This document shows, in pieces, positions 17,193 to 57,168 of a stretch of DNA of 64,000 nt. The notes under the pieces were generated by a model, which worked only from the letters and a program-made list of their open reading frames with translations, was not told the DNA's origin and searched no databases. Both the position numbers and the translations under genes were made by a program. Numbering within the stretch: position 1 is the stretch's first letter; every line of letters begins with the position of its first letter. This DNA is from Nocardia terrae (GTDB lineage: Bacteria; Actinomycetota; Actinomycetes; Mycobacteriales; Mycobacteriaceae), in the NCBI RefSeq assembly GCF_009760405.1, contig NZ_WRPP01000003.1, positions 496,001 to 560,000 on the forward strand, in the 5' to 3' direction.

Positions 17193-18464
17193 CTACTCGC
17201 CCGCGTTTCCGCCCAGCAGCACGGACCGCATCAATGCGCTCACCCGGGCCAGGTTCTCCGCCCGCCCGTCGAACCGGATGCGCCGGCCCACGTCGATGAC
17301 CTGGGCGATGGCCGCGTGCACCCGGAAGCGGGCCTCGACCTGGTCGCCATCGAGCAGGTTGGCCCACTCGAGCACGTTCTGCCGCTGCACCGAGCGCAGC
17401 CGATGCTGTTCGGAGGCGGGCAGATTGGAGAATTCGGAGAAGTAGACCGGCAGGATCTCCGGCATGGCGAAGGTCATGCGGGAGAAGCGGTCGGCGATGC
17501 GCACGGCCGCGTCGGAGCGGCTGGTGGCCTCGGCCAGCGCCTCGTTGTTGCCGATGGCCACCCGCTCGCCGGTGCGGTTGAAGGCGGCGGCGAGCAGGTC
17601 GGCCTTGCTGGCGAAGTAGCGGTACACGCTGGAGGCGTTGATGCCCGCGGCCGCGCCGATCTCCTCGATGCTGGCCTCGTGGTAGCCCTGCCGCCCGAAG
17701 ATGCGGATGGCCTCGGTGAGCAGCTGTTCCCGCTTGGAGATGACCGGCAGGCCGCGCAGGATGGGGTCGCCGGTGATCGGGGCGGGCGCGGGCGGCAGGT
17801 CGGTGCGCAGGATGTCCCAGCAGATCTCGGTGATCAGGTTGACCAGCCGGGTGGTGGACAGCGCGGTGCGGTGAGCGGTGATCGAGCCGATGGCGCTCAG
17901 CAGCGCGGCCGCGCGCAGCTGGGTGTCGGCCGGATCGGCGTCGGGGTACAGCCCGGCGATCGCGGCGGCCACGGTGTCGTGCAGCTCGGTGTAGACGACC
18001 CGGATGCGGGCCCGGTCCTCGCGCTCGAGATAGCGCCGCTCCCACCGGTAGAGCCCGCCCTCGCGGCGCACGTCGATGGTGTACTCGGCGATGCCGCGGA
18101 TCAGCGCGGTGAGTCGCGGTTCCGGTTCCAGCTCGGGATTGTCGGAGGCTTTGGCGGCGTCCAGCAATTGCTGCGCACCCATTTCCGCGGCGGCCACCAG
18201 CAGTGCGTACTTGTTGCGGAAATGCCGGTACAGGGCCGGGCCGGAGATGCCGACCTCGGCGGCGATCTCGTCCACGCCGACCGGGTGGTAGCCGCGCTCG
18301 GCGAAGGCTCGCGCCGCTACCCGCACGATTTGGGCCTTGCGGTTCTTGGGGCGGCGGCGGGGACCGGATTCGCTGTCGGTTGTCCCGGATCGACCGTCGG
18401 GCCGGCTCGAGTCGCTGTCGGGTCGCACGGAAGCGAGGGCGGCCTCGCTGCGATCGGCGACCAT
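17193..18464 (-). CDS. Tandem TetR-family regulator
   Basis: This protein of 423 residues contains two TetR-type DNA-binding domains in one chain. The first spans about residues 42-92 (ARAFAERGYHPVGVDEIAAEVGISGPALYRHF) and the second about 244-295 (AIRIFGRQGYHEASIEEIGAAAGINASSVYRYF). Each is followed by a helical ligand-binding region, so the protein looks like two fused TetR monomers. AAGGAG precedes the ATG at 18464; the open frame continues to 18620 without similarity. It is divergent from an enoyl-CoA hydratase gene and probably controls it in response to an acyl-CoA (inference from context). Confidence 0.88.
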   Translation of the reverse strand: MVADRSEAALASVRPDSDSSRPDGRSGTTDSESGPRRRPKNRKAQIVRVAARAFAERGYHPVGVDEIAAEVGISGPALYRHFRNKYALLVAAAEMGAQQLLDAAKASDNPELEPEPRLTALIRGIAEYTIDVRREGGLYRWERRYLEREDRARIRVVYTELHDTVAAAIAGLYPDADPADTQLRAAALLSAIGSITAHRTALSTTRLVNLITEICWDILRTDLPPAPAPITGDPILRGLPVISKREQLLTEAIRIFGRQGYHEASIEEIGAAAGINASSVYRYFASKADLLAAAFNRTGERVAIGNNEALAEATSRSDAAVRIADRFSRMTFAMPEILPVYFSEFSNLPASEQHRLRSVQRQNVLEWANLLDGDQVEARFRVHAAIAQVIDVGRRIRFDGRAENLARVSALMRSVLLGGNAGE

Positions 18465-18494
18465 ACAGTTTCTCCTTCTCGATGGCACCGGCTG

Positions 18495-18524
18495 TTGACA
18501 GTGCCGGACGAACGACCTTAAGTT
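18495..18524 (+). promoter_or_regulatory. Predicted promoter of the enoyl-CoA hydratase gene
   Basis: TTGACA (18495-18500) and TAAGTT (18519-18524) are separated by 18 bases on the plus strand, close to the housekeeping sigma pattern. Transcription would start near 18531, leaving a leader of about 60 bases before the ATG at 18592. The region is also the upstream region of the divergent tandem-TetR gene and so the likely operator site. Confidence 0.5.
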
Positions 18525-18591
18525 AACCACAATTCGCAATGTCGAACACAAGTCTGCGGCAATGCGGCCGCATATATATCTGGGAGCGCAA

Positions 18592-19383
18592 ATGAGTACC
18601 GCGACCACTCCGGGTTTCACCGCGATTCAGGACGGGCGGGTGCTGCGCATCACCATCAGCAATCCCAAGCGCAAGAACGCGCTCACCTACGACGGCATGG
18701 TGAGCCTCGGCGACACCGTCCGCGCGGCGTCGGCGAATCCGGCGCTGCGGGTCATCGTGATCACCGGTGACGGCGGCGACTTCTGCACCGGCGCGGATCT
18801 GTCCGCCGCGGACGCGTACGCCGAGCGCGGGATCACCAACGAGATGATCCTGGACGGGGCCAACGGGATGATCAAGGCCATCGTCGAGGCCCCGATTCCG
18901 GTGATCGCCAGGGTCAAGGGCTCGGCCGCCGGAATCGGCGTCGCCATCGCGCTGGCCGCCGATCTCACCTACCTGTCCGAGGACGCCTACCTGCTGCTGG
19001 CCTTCATCAATATCGGTCTCATGCCCGACGGCGGCGCGGCGGCCATGGTGGCCGCCGCGGCCGGTCGCCCGCTGGCCGCCGAGATGGCGCTGCTGGGTGA
19101 GCGGCTTCCGGCCCGAAAGGCCCTGGAGCACAGCCTGATCGCGGGCGTCCACACCGACGAGGAGCTGGACGCCAAGGTGGAGGCGGCCGTCGCCAAGCTC
19201 GCGCACGGCCCGCGTCGCGCCCTGGAGCTCACCAAGCTCGCCCTCAACGGCGCGGCGCTGGCCTCGCTCGATTCGGCCCTGGCGGCCGAGAAGACCGGTC
19301 AGTGCGAACTGCTCGACTCCGCCGATTTCGCCGAGGGCGCGTCGGCCATGCTGCAGAAGCGCAAGGCCGTCTTCGCCGAATAG
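18592..19383 (+). CDS. Enoyl-CoA hydratase/isomerase family protein
   Basis: This protein of 263 residues belongs to the crotonase superfamily, which handles enoyl-CoA thioesters in fatty-acid or related breakdown. The oxyanion-hole segments are FCTGADLSAADAY (about residues 63-75) and VKGSAAGIGVAIALAADLTYL (about 105-125). The position of the first catalytic Glu in hydratases falls in the segment NIGLMPDGGAAAM, where Asp and Gly stand, so strict hydratase activity is uncertain and an isomerase-like or other role is possible. GGGAG lies before the ATG. Divergent from, and probably controlled by, the tandem-TetR regulator. Confidence 0.85.
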   Translation: MSTATTPGFTAIQDGRVLRITISNPKRKNALTYDGMVSLGDTVRAASANPALRVIVITGDGGDFCTGADLSAADAYAERGITNEMILDGANGMIKAIVEAPIPVIARVKGSAAGIGVAIALAADLTYLSEDAYLLLAFINIGLMPDGGAAAMVAAAAGRPLAAEMALLGERLPARKALEHSLIAGVHTDEELDAKVEAAVAKLAHGPRRALELTKLALNGAALASLDSALAAEKTGQCELLDSADFAEGASAMLQKRKAVFAE

Positions 19384-19386
19384 CGG

Positions 19387-20640
19387 TCAGCTCCTTCCGG
19401 CGACGGTCAGGTAGATCAGCATCACGTTCAGGACGGTGATGACGGCGACCACGAGCCAGGCCAGGGCGGTGGTGACGCGGTGGTTGACATTGCCGTCCAT
19501 GAGATCGGTGTCGCTGGTGAGGCGCACCAGCGGGATGAGCGCGAACGGGATGCCGAAGGACAGCACCACCTGCGAAAGGATCAGCGCGCGAGTGGGATCC
19601 ACCCCCGTCGCGAGCACGACCAGCGCCGGGATCAGGGTGATGACGCGGCGCACCACCAGCGGAATGTGGCGGTGCAGCAGGCCCTGCATGATCATGGCCC
19701 CCGCATAGGCCCCTACCGAGGTGGACGCCAGCCCGGAGGCGAGCAGGCCCACCGCCAGCAACAGTCCCGCCACCGGGCCGAGGACCTCCCGGACCGCGGC
19801 GTGCGCGCCCTCGATGGTGTCCACGCCGTCGCGACCGCGCAGCGTGCCGGCCGCCATGAGCAGCATGGCCAGGTTCACCGCACCGGCCAGCAGCATGGCC
19901 AGCCCGACGTCGTAGCGGGTGATGCGCAGCAGGCGCTTTCGCGGCGCGCCCGCTTCCGGGCGTCCGTGGCGGTCACGGGCCATGCCGGAGTGCAGGTACA
20001 CCACGTGGGGCATGACGGTCGCACCGATCATGGCGGCCGCCAGCAGCACACTGCCCGAGCCGTCGAAGCGAGGTACCAGCCCGCCCAGGGCTTCCGGGGC
20101 CGACGGCGGTGAGATGAACAGGGAGGCAAGGAATCCGATGGCGATGACGCCGAGCAGTCCGGTGATCACGCGCTCGAAGGGCTGCTGCCCGCGCCGGTTC
20201 TGGATCATCAGCAGGCCCAGCGAGACGATGCCGGTGATGACGCCGCCGGCCAGCAGCGGCAGCCCGAACAGCAGGTTCAGCGCGATCGCGCCGCCGACCA
20301 CTTCGGCCAGATCGGTTGCCACGGCGACGGTTTCGGCCTGCGCCCAATAGCCGATGCGCACCGGGCGGCTGGCCCGCTCGCGCACCACTTCCGGCAGGGA
20401 CCGGCCGGTGACCAGCCCGAGCTTGGCGGAGAGGAACTGCACCAGCCCGGCCATGACGTTGGCCATGACGACGACCCAGACCAGCAGATAGCCGTACTTC
20501 GCACCCGCGCTGATATTGGACGCGACATTGCCCGGATCGACGTACGCGATGGCGGCGACGAAGGCGGGACCGAGTAGGACCGTGACCGATCGCGCTCGCT
20601 GGAACGGGCTGCGCTGCTGATCGGCCACACTGGTACTCAC
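19387..20640 (-). CDS. mntH: Nramp-family divalent metal (Mn2+) transporter
   Basis: This 417-residue membrane protein is an Nramp (MntH-type) proton-coupled metal importer. The metal-binding motif in TM1 is AYVDPGNVASNI (residues 32-43), and the second metal motif in TM6 is GATVMPHVVYLHSGM. About eleven hydrophobic segments are visible. The start codon is GTG. Three bases separate its stop from that of the convergent enoyl-CoA hydratase gene. A palindrome-like metal-regulator site lies just upstream. Confidence 0.92.
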   Translation of the reverse strand: MSTSVADQQRSPFQRARSVTVLLGPAFVAAIAYVDPGNVASNISAGAKYGYLLVWVVVMANVMAGLVQFLSAKLGLVTGRSLPEVVRERASRPVRIGYWAQAETVAVATDLAEVVGGAIALNLLFGLPLLAGGVITGIVSLGLLMIQNRRGQQPFERVITGLLGVIAIGFLASLFISPPSAPEALGGLVPRFDGSGSVLLAAAMIGATVMPHVVYLHSGMARDRHGRPEAGAPRKRLLRITRYDVGLAMLLAGAVNLAMLLMAAGTLRGRDGVDTIEGAHAAVREVLGPVAGLLLAVGLLASGLASTSVGAYAGAMIMQGLLHRHIPLVVRRVITLIPALVVLATGVDPTRALILSQVVLSFGIPFALIPLVRLTSDTDLMDGNVNHRVTTALAWLVVAVITVLNVMLIYLTVAGRS

Positions 20641-20652
20641 TCCTAGAGTTTA

Positions 20653-20679
20653 CGGTTAGCCGAACTTTTTGTTTAGCCC
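20653..20679 (-). promoter_or_regulatory. Possible DtxR-family (MntR/IdeR-like) site before mntH
   Basis: CGGTTAGCCG (20653-20662) is a near-perfect palindrome carrying the TTAG element common in DtxR-family boxes, and a second TTTAGCC lies at 20672-20678. The pair is 13-40 bases upstream of the mntH start. Control by a manganese-sensing MntR would make sense. The match is partial and judged by eye. Confidence 0.35.
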
Positions 20680-20712
20680 TGCCAACCAACCTGTGACCAT
20701 AGCCATAACGGC

Positions 20713-20747
20713 AAACAGCCCGGCACCTTCCGGATGCCGGGCTGTTT
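20713..20747. terminator. Intrinsic terminator after the Ag85-like gene
   Basis: A 13-bp stem, AAACAGCCCGGCA (20713-20725) and TGCCGGGCTGTTT (20735-20747), has a nine-base loop. On the minus strand, the direction of the Ag85-like gene ending at 20773, the stem ends in TTT. It separates that gene from mntH. Confidence 0.8.
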
Positions 20748-20772
20748 CGTGTTGTCCGCGTGGACCCTCGGG

Positions 20773-21849
20773 CTAGATGCCCAGCCCCTGGGCCAGGACC
20801 GGCCACGAGTTGATGAACTCGTCGTTCCAGTAGCCCCACGAGTGGGTGCCGGTGGCCCGGAAGTTGTAGGTGGCCGGGATGCCCAGCGAGTTCAGCTTGT
20901 TGGCCAGGTTGTGGCTGCAGAAGTTGGTGCCCGCCTCGATGACGCCGCCGACCAGGATCTGGTTGGCCAGGCCGTAGGCGCCCGGCAGGGCGTAGGGCCC
21001 GTTGAGGGTGTCGTACTGGCCGGGCAGACCGCTGCCCGAGGAGATGTAGAGGTTGATGCCGCGCAGCTTCTCGGCATTGATGACCGGGTCGTGGGCCGCC
21101 CACTCGGGCGAGTCCGACGGGCCGTACATGTTCTCGAGCTTGCCGCCGCCCCAGGTCTCGACGGTCAGGCGCATGAACTCCTGGCCCTGCGGGTCGGCCA
21201 TCTGCGCGCAGCCGGAGTAGGCGGCGACGGACTTGTACAGATCCGGCTGGGCCTCGGCCAGGGTGAGCACGGTGGTGCCGGAGGTGGAGATGCCGGAGAC
21301 GGCGTTGACGCCGTTGGTGCCCAGCGCCGCGTCGATCAGCGGGGGCAGTTCCTGGGTGAAGAAGGTGGTCCACTTGTTGCGGCCGAGGACCGGATCGTCG
21401 TTGTCCCAGTCCTGGTAGTAGGACCACTTGCCGCCGATGGGCTGCACGACATTGACGTTCTTGTCGCCGAGGAAGCCGTTGACGATGTTCGTCTTCTTGA
21501 CCCAGGAGGCGTCGTCCTGACCGCCGCCCGCGCCGTTGAGCAGGTACAGGGTCGGGCGCGGCACCGAGGCGTCGGCGGGACGCTGCACGTCGACCGGGTA
21601 GGTGGCGTCCATGGCCGCGGAGTGGACGTAGAGCCGGATGTTCCGGTCATCCTTCATCTCGGCCTTGGTGATCTTCGAACCGTCCGCCGACACCGGATCG
21701 GCCAACAGCTTCTTGCCGTCGATGATCGGGTCAGCGGAGGCCGTGCCGCCACCGACTCCGGTCACGAGACCGGTGAGAACCGCTGTGGCTGCGAGGAAGG
21801 CCGCGGTTCGAACCCCGCGCCGCCCGTTCCGGACATGTCGACGAATCAA
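20773..21849 (-). CDS. Antigen-85-like mycolyltransferase/esterase
   Basis: This protein of 358 residues belongs to the alpha/beta-hydrolase esterase family that includes the Ag85 mycolyltransferases, which attach mycolic acids to trehalose and arabinogalactan outside the membrane. A signal peptide occupies the first 39 residues (cleavage after TASA). The nucleophile is S188 in SGISTSGT, the likely acid is E305 in GGVIEAG, and the histidine is H336 in GTHSWGYW, as in Ag85. The only start codon fitting the signal peptide is TTG at 21849, with AAGG nine bases before. It follows NRPS-C by 81 bases on the same strand. GTAACA...TGTTAT at 21915-21934 may be an operator. Confidence 0.88.
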   Translation of the reverse strand: MIRRHVRNGRRGVRTAAFLAATAVLTGLVTGVGGGTASADPIIDGKKLLADPVSADGSKITKAEMKDDRNIRLYVHSAAMDATYPVDVQRPADASVPRPTLYLLNGAGGGQDDASWVKKTNIVNGFLGDKNVNVVQPIGGKWSYYQDWDNDDPVLGRNKWTTFFTQELPPLIDAALGTNGVNAVSGISTSGTTVLTLAEAQPDLYKSVAAYSGCAQMADPQGQEFMRLTVETWGGGKLENMYGPSDSPEWAAHDPVINAEKLRGINLYISSGSGLPGQYDTLNGPYALPGAYGLANQILVGGVIEAGTNFCSHNLANKLNSLGIPATYNFRATGTHSWGYWNDEFINSWPVLAQGLGI

Positions 21850-21930
21850 TGTTTCGCACCTTCATCTCGTGTCGATTTCTGCCCCCGAGAGACCATACGG
21901 CCAATCCCCCCGCCGTAACAGCTATCGATG

Positions 21931-35823
<13,893 letters not shown>

Positions 35824-36083
35824 GCCCGGGCTCCCGCGTCCATCGTGTTCCACTGTTCCCCGACCGCCCGAACCATGAACCGCTGCCTCATCCCTTGCCG
35901 TCGTACCCTGCGCGCATGCTGAAGCACACATCCTGATTCATCGAATCGGGTTGCGCCAACCGTTACCCGTCCTCAGCGAACGGACACACGCTGCATACGG
36001 TATCTGCCGGGTGCCGGCAAGCCCACAGGGCCCGGGCGGCTACTCGATATTCCCTCCGAGCTCGCTGTCGACCGGATCGTGGT

Positions 36084-45188
<9,105 letters not shown>

Positions 45189-45387
45189 TAGCCACTCCCC
45201 ATTTTTCACCGTTATCGCGACGTCGACTCAAACGTTCCAATACTGGACGAGCGTATAAATACCGGCAAGTCGTACAATGCGAGATAAACGGGACTTATAG
45301 CGTCACGGTGGAAAACGAGTCATGCCCGACCACCAGCGGCGACCGGGCATGACCAGTTTCGATAAGGGGAACCTCGACCCCGTTAAC
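45189..45387 (-). promoter_or_regulatory. NRPS-A/NRPS-B intergenic region: hairpin then AT-rich promoter-like stretch
   Basis: On the minus strand NRPS-A is followed by a hairpin with stem GTCATGCCCG/CGGGCATGAC (45319-45328 and 45344-45353, loop 15 bases), a candidate terminator or attenuator. Between it and NRPS-B, 45215-45305 is unusually AT-rich for this genome and contains TTGTAC and TATTTATAC elements on the minus strand, as expected of a promoter. NRPS-B may thus be transcribed separately from NRPS-A. Confidence 0.4.
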
Positions 45388-54819
<9,432 letters not shown>

Positions 54820-55087
54820 TCGAGTGTCTTCACCTCTCGCGTTCATCAGGTCCCGCTCGGCCGAAGCGAATTCGGCATCCAGCCGACGGCGCGAGCGCAT
54901 GCCGTCAGTTGTGGGGGCGGTCTGAGCAATCCTATACGGGCGCATCGGCGGGAATTCCCGCACGATCTCTGTTCACTCACCCATCGGCGCGAGAGCGCCG
55001 TCGCGTTGCAGCTTCATCAACGCGAGTGAAATACACCACAATTCAGGGCCGATTCCACCGCGACGCGGCGGCGGATCGACCGGCGAT
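54820..55087 (-). promoter_or_regulatory. Upstream region of NRPS-A with three dyads
   Basis: Between the LuxR-type gene and NRPS-A lie TCGCGTTG with CAACGCGA (55001-55008 and 55018-55025), CGGCGC-gaga-GCGCCG (54985-55000) and the palindrome GCGGGAATTCCCGC (54948-54961). The first two, just after the regulator gene, may end its transcript. The third lies 14 bases upstream of TAGGAT (minus strand, 54934-54929), a possible -10 element, so it may be the operator of the NRPS promoter. If so, transcription starts near 54922. Confidence 0.4.
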
Positions 55088-56068
55088 TCAGAGCCAGCCG
55101 CGGCGTGTGGCCTGCACTCCCGCCTGGAAGCGGGTGCTGGCGCCGAGGCGTTCGAGCAGGCTCGCGGTCCGGCGCACCACGGTCCGGCGCGAGAGGCCGA
55201 GCCGGCGCGCGATGGTGTCGTCGGTCGCGCCCATGCTCATCAGCGTCAGGATCGCCTTGTCACGCTCGTCGAGGGCCTCGGCCGGGTTCACCGAGATCGG
55301 CGTGGACATGAGCCACAGCGCGTCGAACGTCTTGACCAGCAGGTCCAAGGTGGGCGACGGGCCGACGCGCACGCCCATGGGGTCGCCGCGGCGTTCGTCG
55401 GTGTGCAGCACCAGCACCGCGCGCCGATCGTCGGCGACGATCAGCTTCATGGGCGGATCGGGCAGCGTACGCGCCTGCGCACCAACCGCATTGGTCGCGA
55501 GCACGTGCCGCAGCCGCTCCGGGTCCTGGTAGATGGTCTCCTGGTACAGGGTCCGGTAGTCGATGCCCGCCTGAATGCGCGAGGACTTGAGCTCGAACAT
55601 CCGCTCCTCGGTCTCCACGTCGGAGAGGAACGGGCCGCGCTCGACCACCTTCACGCAGGCGTGCGCGGTGTGCTGCAGGTCCTCGAAATCGGCCAGCAGC
55701 TGGCGGCGTTCGTAGACCGCCACCACCGCGCCGTCGGCGTCGGCGGTGCGACGCACCGAGCGGAAGGTCTCGCCCAGCCGCGCCGCCGCCGACTGCATGC
55801 GCAGCATGTCCTGGTTGCGGCGGCGAGTCTCGGCCTCCGACAGGGCTTCCGGGGCGTGCGCGTCGAAACGCACCACACCCTTGCCGTCGGTGAGCCGGAC
55901 CGCGGCCTCGAGGTGACACAGCGCCTCGAGGGCGGATTCGGCCACCCGGGGCGGCACGGTCAGCCGCTCGGCCACCTCGAGCACGGTCGAGCGCGGGTGC
56001 GCTACGAGCACGGCGTAGGAGCGGCCGGGCAGCGAGGCCGGGTCGAAGAGATCGTCCAGTGTCGTCAC
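55088..56068 (-). CDS. LuxR-type transcriptional regulator of the NRPS locus
   Basis: This protein of 326 residues ends in a LuxR-type helix-turn-helix (LDERDKAILTLMSMGATDDTIARRLGLSRRTVVRRTASLLERLG). The N-terminal 90 residues look like a TrmB-type winged helix (LDDLFDPASLPGRSYAVLVAHPRSTVLEVAERLTVPPRVAESALEALCHL), as in a group of streptomycete regulators; the middle is a sensor region of unknown ligand. The GTG at 56068 gives a normal N-terminus; the frame is open to 56182 but that would overlap the M23 gene. It sits directly upstream of NRPS-A on the same strand, which suggests that it controls the cluster (inference). Confidence 0.82.
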   Translation of the reverse strand: MTTLDDLFDPASLPGRSYAVLVAHPRSTVLEVAERLTVPPRVAESALEALCHLEAAVRLTDGKGVVRFDAHAPEALSEAETRRRNQDMLRMQSAAARLGETFRSVRRTADADGAVVAVYERRQLLADFEDLQHTAHACVKVVERGPFLSDVETEERMFELKSSRIQAGIDYRTLYQETIYQDPERLRHVLATNAVGAQARTLPDPPMKLIVADDRRAVLVLHTDERRGDPMGVRVGPSPTLDLLVKTFDALWLMSTPISVNPAEALDERDKAILTLMSMGATDDTIARRLGLSRRTVVRRTASLLERLGASTRFQAGVQATRRGWL

Positions 56069-56127
56069 CGCGCCCACCGGCGGTCGCCGGTCCGGAAATC
56101 GTCCGGCCGCGGGCAGCGGTGAACGCT

Positions 56128-56970
56128 CTACTGGTCCGGTCCCCACTGCTGCTGCATGAGAACGCCCTTGCTGGCTAGCCATGGCAGCGGATCCATCTTG
56201 TTGTCTGCGGCGTCCCAGATCTCGAGGTGCAGATGGGGACCTGTCGAGTTGCCGCGGTTGCCCACGGAGGCGATGACATCGCCGGTGTTCACACGCTGGC
56301 CGACGGTCACGTACATGTCGTTGACGTGGCCGTAGACCGCGGTGGTGCCGTCGTCCTGCTTGACACGCACCCAGAGGCCGAAGCCCGAGGCGGGGCCGGC
56401 CGAGATGACCGTGCCGCCCATGACGGAGTGGATCGGGGTGCCGATCGGATCGGCGAAGTCGATGCCGTAATGCATCGCGCCCCAGCGCATTCCGAAGCCG
56501 GAGGTGAGCTGACCGTCGACCGGCTTGACCACGTTCGGCCCGGGATTCAGCTGCTGCTGCAGGGTCTTGAGGGTCTGCTCGGCCTGCTGCAGCGGAGCGG
56601 AGACCTCCGGCGGCAGGTTCTGCAGGCCGAACGGGGCGGGATCGGGGCTGGGGGTGGCGGCGACGTCCTTGGCCTGGGTCGCGGCCTGCGCGACGGGGGC
56701 GACGTCCGGCTTGGCCTCTTTGAGCATGACCGCGGAGTCGGAGGCGGCCTCGGCGACCGGGGCGGCCGGTTTCTCGTCATGACCGGGTAGGAGCGGTGCG
56801 GCGTGCGCGAGGGCGGGGACCAGCTGCGTCGCGGTGCCGATGAGGGCACCCGCGGCGACGGCCACACCCGCGACGGTCTTCACGCGATCGGTGGTGGACG
56901 GTTCGGCCCGGTGACGTCTGCGAGACGTGGCGCCAGTGCGACCGGCACCGGAATCACCAAGCAAATCCAT
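56128..56970 (-). CDS. M23 (LytM-type) peptidoglycan endopeptidase
   Basis: This 280-residue protein is an exported M23 metallopeptidase that cleaves peptidoglycan cross-links. A long Arg-rich N-region and a hydrophobic segment (TVAGVAVAAGALIGTATQLVPALAHA) form the export signal. A Pro/Ala-rich linker follows. The peptidase domain holds HYGIDFADPIGTPI (first zinc ligands) and HLHLEIWD (HxH) close to the C-terminus. Upstream ATGs exist (57051); ATG at 56970 gives the twin-Arg-like basic start and was chosen with moderate certainty. It precedes the LuxR-type gene by 59 bases but is probably unrelated to peptide synthesis. Confidence 0.88.
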   Translation of the reverse strand: MDLLGDSGAGRTGATSRRRHRAEPSTTDRVKTVAGVAVAAGALIGTATQLVPALAHAAPLLPGHDEKPAAPVAEAASDSAVMLKEAKPDVAPVAQAATQAKDVAATPSPDPAPFGLQNLPPEVSAPLQQAEQTLKTLQQQLNPGPNVVKPVDGQLTSGFGMRWGAMHYGIDFADPIGTPIHSVMGGTVISAGPASGFGLWVRVKQDDGTTAVYGHVNDMYVTVGQRVNTGDVIASVGNRGNSTGPHLHLEIWDAADNKMDPLPWLASKGVLMQQQWGPDQ

Positions 56971-57092
56971 GACAGTTACGGAGTTCGCGGTCGTTCGGTG
57001 GTGCGGCACTGCAAGTCCTAGCGTTCGGTGGGTCCGGTAACGATTCGGCATCGCTGTGATGGAAACTGTACTCGTCCGTGACCATTCCGCAA

Positions 57093-57144
57093 CCTTTTGT
57101 GCGATAACGCCAGGTCGGGTACTCGAACCCTTGATCACAAAAGG
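57093..57144 (-). promoter_or_regulatory. Structured leader or operator before the M23 gene
   Basis: CCTTTTGTG (57093-57101) and CACAAAAGG (57136-57144) form a perfect 9-bp inverted repeat, enclosing a smaller one, GGGT/ACCC (57117-57120 and 57127-57130). The element lies between the divergent M23 and nitronate-monooxygenase genes. It could be an RNA leader of the M23 gene or a wide operator. I could not match it to a known riboswitch class. Confidence 0.4.
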
Positions 57145-57168
57145 TAACTCGAGGGGCACACTTGTGAC

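Noticed and set aside
56971..57168. A c-di-AMP (ydaO-type) riboswitch before the M23 gene
   Set aside because: The region is short and I cannot find the conserved purine-rich core motifs; only the inverted repeats are reported.
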